Assembly: GCF_017874255.1 (NCBI RefSeq)
Contig: NZ_JAGGLD010000001.1
Span: forward strand, 372,001 to 436,000
Source of the DNA: Paenibacillus shirakamiensis
GTDB taxonomy: Bacteria > Bacillota > Bacilli > Paenibacillales > Paenibacillaceae
Length of the DNA stretch: 64,000 bases
Reading direction: 5' to 3'
In this document: in pieces, positions 61,777 through 64,000 of the stretch
Layout of the letters: each line of letters begins with the position of its first letter
How positions within the stretch are numbered: the stretch's first letter is position 1
Notes under the pieces: generated by a model
The model's input: the letters and a program-made list of their open reading frames with translations, nothing else
The model's database searches: none
What the model was told of the DNA's origin: nothing
Translations under genes and position numbers: made by a program

Positions 61777-63993
61777 ATGTCAAAGTTAGCGCGAAAGAAA
61801 CTAATTCTATGGATTACGATTGGAATCATTCTTATCGGAGGGATAACCTCCCTAGTATTTCTGTATCTTCCTCCATCCCACAAGAGCATTGCTGGCACAG
61901 ACGGAACCAAAATGAAGTTTCAGACTTCAGGGGACAAATTTTTGAGATATGACGGAAATGGAAACTGGAAAGAAATTTTTGTAAAAGGTGTTAATTTAGG
62001 CGCTACAGTGCCTGGATATTTCCCGGGTGAGTTTCCAGCGACGGAAGAGGATTACTTACGCTGGTTTAAGCAAATTCATGAAATGGGTGCCAATGTAATT
62101 CGTGTATATACTATCCACAATCCAGTTTTTTATAAGTCTCTGGTTAAATACAACCGGGATAAGGGTGAGAATCCCCTGTATTTCATTCAGGGAGTCTACT
62201 CCCAGGAAGACCAGCTAATAGAGACCAAAGATGCTTTAGGTGGCGGCATACCAAAATCATTTGAGCAAGACATCGATAAAGCCGTCAAGGCTGTATATGG
62301 AGATCTAGATATTCCCGTCAATGCCGGGTTTGCTGGAGGGAAATATACAGCAAATGCTGGCCAGTATTTGATGGCTTGGCACATTGGGACCGAGTGGGAC
62401 CCTGAAATGGTGGAGAACACCAACAAAGTGCATGCGGGGTTACCGCCGTATTTAGGTAAGTACTTTAGTGCGACGGCCCAAGCTTCTCCGTTCGAGAGTT
62501 TCTTGGCTACGATGCTGGATTACGCAGCAACTAAAGAACATGAATATGGTTGGGAACATCCAGCCACCTTCACGAACTGGGTAACGACGGATGTCATTAA
62601 ACATCCAGGAGAGCCACTATTCCAAGAGGATATGGTCAGTGTCGATGCTACTCATGTGAAAGCAGTGAGCTGGGAAGCTGGTTATTTTGCCGCTTATCAC
62701 GTGTATCCATATTATCCAGACTTCTTCCATTTGGACAAGTCGTTCCAGACAATACCTGATGGAAAAGGCGGGTTTAACACGTATAAGGCGTATCTAAGAA
62801 AGTTAAAAGCGTATTACAAAGACCTGCCGATCATGGTCACAGAATATGGGGTACCTTCAAGTATTGGTGTATCTCATATTGGACCAAGTGGTCGCAATCA
62901 AGGCGGACACAGTGAAGCAGAGCAAGGAAAGATCGATGCATCGCTTACCCAAGATATTTATGATGAAGGGTATGCGGGCTCAATTCTCTTCATGTGGCAA
63001 GATGAATGGTTCAAGAAAACATGGAACACGATGAGACTTGAGACACCTGCAGATCGCCGTTCGTTCTGGCTGAATGTGTTAACGAATGAAAAGCAATTCG
63101 GACTTGTAGCTATGGGATCCGGCAAATCAGATCAGATTATCATTGATGGCAAGTTGGATGATTGGAGCAAACTGCCGGCAGATCAAGTCAAACAATGGGC
63201 AAAAGTGGCTCCAGGAATTAAGAACATGCGTGTTACGCACGATGAAGCTTATGTATACATTGGACTTGATCTGGATAAGACATTTGATCCCAATCAATCT
63301 CAAATTTACTTAGGTTCTGATACGCAGTCTGGCGGGGATCAACCGAAGATAGAATGGCCAAATCAGACGTTGAGTGATGGTCTCGAAGATCTTATCGTTA
63401 TTGGTAAAGATGAGGAGACGCAGGTTAAAGCTGCTCCATCCTATGATTTCCATCGTCGCCTATATGGTGATTATGGATACTGGATGTTACCGAAAGCTAC
63501 AGCAAAGGACAAAGTTGAGTTCCAGCCTTGGAAGCTTGCAGTTAGTTTATCTATGACACCACCGGATACACGTTCAGCGCATCCTTTCCAAGATGCTGTA
63601 GTAGGAGCATTGAAGCGAGGAACTACGAATCGTAGTAGTGCAGATTTTGACTCTCTAACTTCATGGCAGTACAGCGGCAATCAAATCGAACTGCGTATAC
63701 CATGGATGTTACTTGGTTTCTCAGATCCAAGTTCGAAGCAAGTCATCGATTATTCCGCTTTGAAGACAGGAAGAACCTTTACCACTACAAAAACCGAAGG
63801 AATCACATTTGTACCATGGATTGTTGATCGGAAGACCAAGAAAGTGGAATCTTCAAATCCTAATAAAGCTACATTGGATATGAAGAAACAACCCCAATAT
63901 ACATGGAATCCTTGGGAAAGTGTCAAATATACGGAGCATTTAAAAGCCGGATATTATGATATGAAAGATATTTATGCAAAATTAAAGAAATAA
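61777..63993 (+). CDS. Membrane-anchored TIM-barrel (glycoside hydrolase-like) protein with a CBM9-like C-terminal region
   Basis: This 738-residue protein has one N-terminal membrane helix at ~10-31 after a basic KLARKK, so the bulk is outside. Residues ~40-440 look like a GH-superfamily TIM barrel: VKGVNLGATVPGYFPGEFPATEEDYLRWFKQIHEMGANVIRVYTIHNP at its start, a WHIGTEWDPE segment (acid/base candidate Glu at the end of strand 4) and MVTEYGVPSS (nucleophile candidate Glu). From ~455 (IIDGKLDDWSKL) a DOMON/CBM9-like beta region follows. Such proteins often accompany polysaccharide synthases. The gene ends 7 bases before the window edge, so any operon partners are out of view. The family function is not established. 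Confidence 0.72.
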   Translation: MSKLARKKLILWITIGIILIGGITSLVFLYLPPSHKSIAGTDGTKMKFQTSGDKFLRYDGNGNWKEIFVKGVNLGATVPGYFPGEFPATEEDYLRWFKQIHEMGANVIRVYTIHNPVFYKSLVKYNRDKGENPLYFIQGVYSQEDQLIETKDALGGGIPKSFEQDIDKAVKAVYGDLDIPVNAGFAGGKYTANAGQYLMAWHIGTEWDPEMVENTNKVHAGLPPYLGKYFSATAQASPFESFLATMLDYAATKEHEYGWEHPATFTNWVTTDVIKHPGEPLFQEDMVSVDATHVKAVSWEAGYFAAYHVYPYYPDFFHLDKSFQTIPDGKGGFNTYKAYLRKLKAYYKDLPIMVTEYGVPSSIGVSHIGPSGRNQGGHSEAEQGKIDASLTQDIYDEGYAGSILFMWQDEWFKKTWNTMRLETPADRRSFWLNVLTNEKQFGLVAMGSGKSDQIIIDGKLDDWSKLPADQVKQWAKVAPGIKNMRVTHDEAYVYIGLDLDKTFDPNQSQIYLGSDTQSGGDQPKIEWPNQTLSDGLEDLIVIGKDEETQVKAAPSYDFHRRLYGDYGYWMLPKATAKDKVEFQPWKLAVSLSMTPPDTRSAHPFQDAVVGALKRGTTNRSSADFDSLTSWQYSGNQIELRIPWMLLGFSDPSSKQVIDYSALKTGRTFTTTKTEGITFVPWIVDRKTKKVESSNPNKATLDMKKQPQYTWNPWESVKYTEHLKAGYYDMKDIYAKLKK

Positions 63994-64000
63994 AAAAAAC

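Overview
The window looks like a chromosomal segment of a spore-forming, low-to-moderate GC member of the Bacillales, most likely Paenibacillus or a close relative. The evidence is spoVM and a SpoVIF-like gene, ylaN beside ftsW, ylbF-ylbG, remA, prkC with PASTA repeats, an S-layer-homology protein, strong AGGAGG-type ribosome binding sites with many TTG starts, and gene order matching the yloA-to-recG region of Bacillus subtilis. No tRNA, rRNA, IS element, prophage or CRISPR array was seen. Species-level assignment is inference.

Layout. 1-7.2 kb: the end of a GAF-GGDEF diguanylate cyclase, an orphan lipoprotein, an M29 aminopeptidase, an HPr-like protein without the phosphorylatable His, ylaN, a Ca2+/H+ exchanger, an Asp23 protein, ftsW and a YugN-like gene. 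7.4-16.1 kb: an M20 amidohydrolase, a two-gene module of an XPB-type helicase and a large partner sharing its accessory domain, ylbF-ylbG, an orphan 145-residue protein, and a LysR regulator followed by a PHP phosphoesterase. 16.3-21.0 kb: a coupled pair of secreted proteins, one with three SLH domains and one of 1143 residues, with a very AT-rich patch across their junction.

21.3-50.3 kb is the housekeeping core: rqcH (minus strand), a P-type Ca2+-ATPase, dapF, a homocysteine methyltransferase/MTHFR fusion, yicC, remA, gmk, rpoZ, coaBC, priA, def, fmt, rsmB, rlmN, stp, prkC, rsgA, rpe, spoVM, rpmB (minus), yloU, fakA, a degV/fakB gene and recG. Many of these overlap by 4-8 bases and form operons for nucleotide and CoA supply, translation start and quality control, and Ser/Thr phospho-signalling. 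Between priA and def lies an 888-base noncoding island with six direct repeats of exactly 79 bp.

50.4-64 kb is more accessory: a SpoVIF-like gene, a TetR-MetAP pair, a small unknown gene behind a promoter with a LexA/SOS-like box, a truncated lrgB remnant, and a Y-family polymerase with its own SOS-like box. Next is a sugar-uptake operon (two permeases, binding lipoprotein, LacI regulator, BadF/BcrA-type sugar kinase) whose promoter lies between two matching palindromic operators. The window ends with a membrane-anchored alpha/beta hydrolase and a membrane-anchored TIM-barrel protein behind an ECF-sigma-like promoter and a long leader.

Starts were chosen from ribosome binding sites and family alignment. 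Functional names rest on motif recognition by eye, with no database search.
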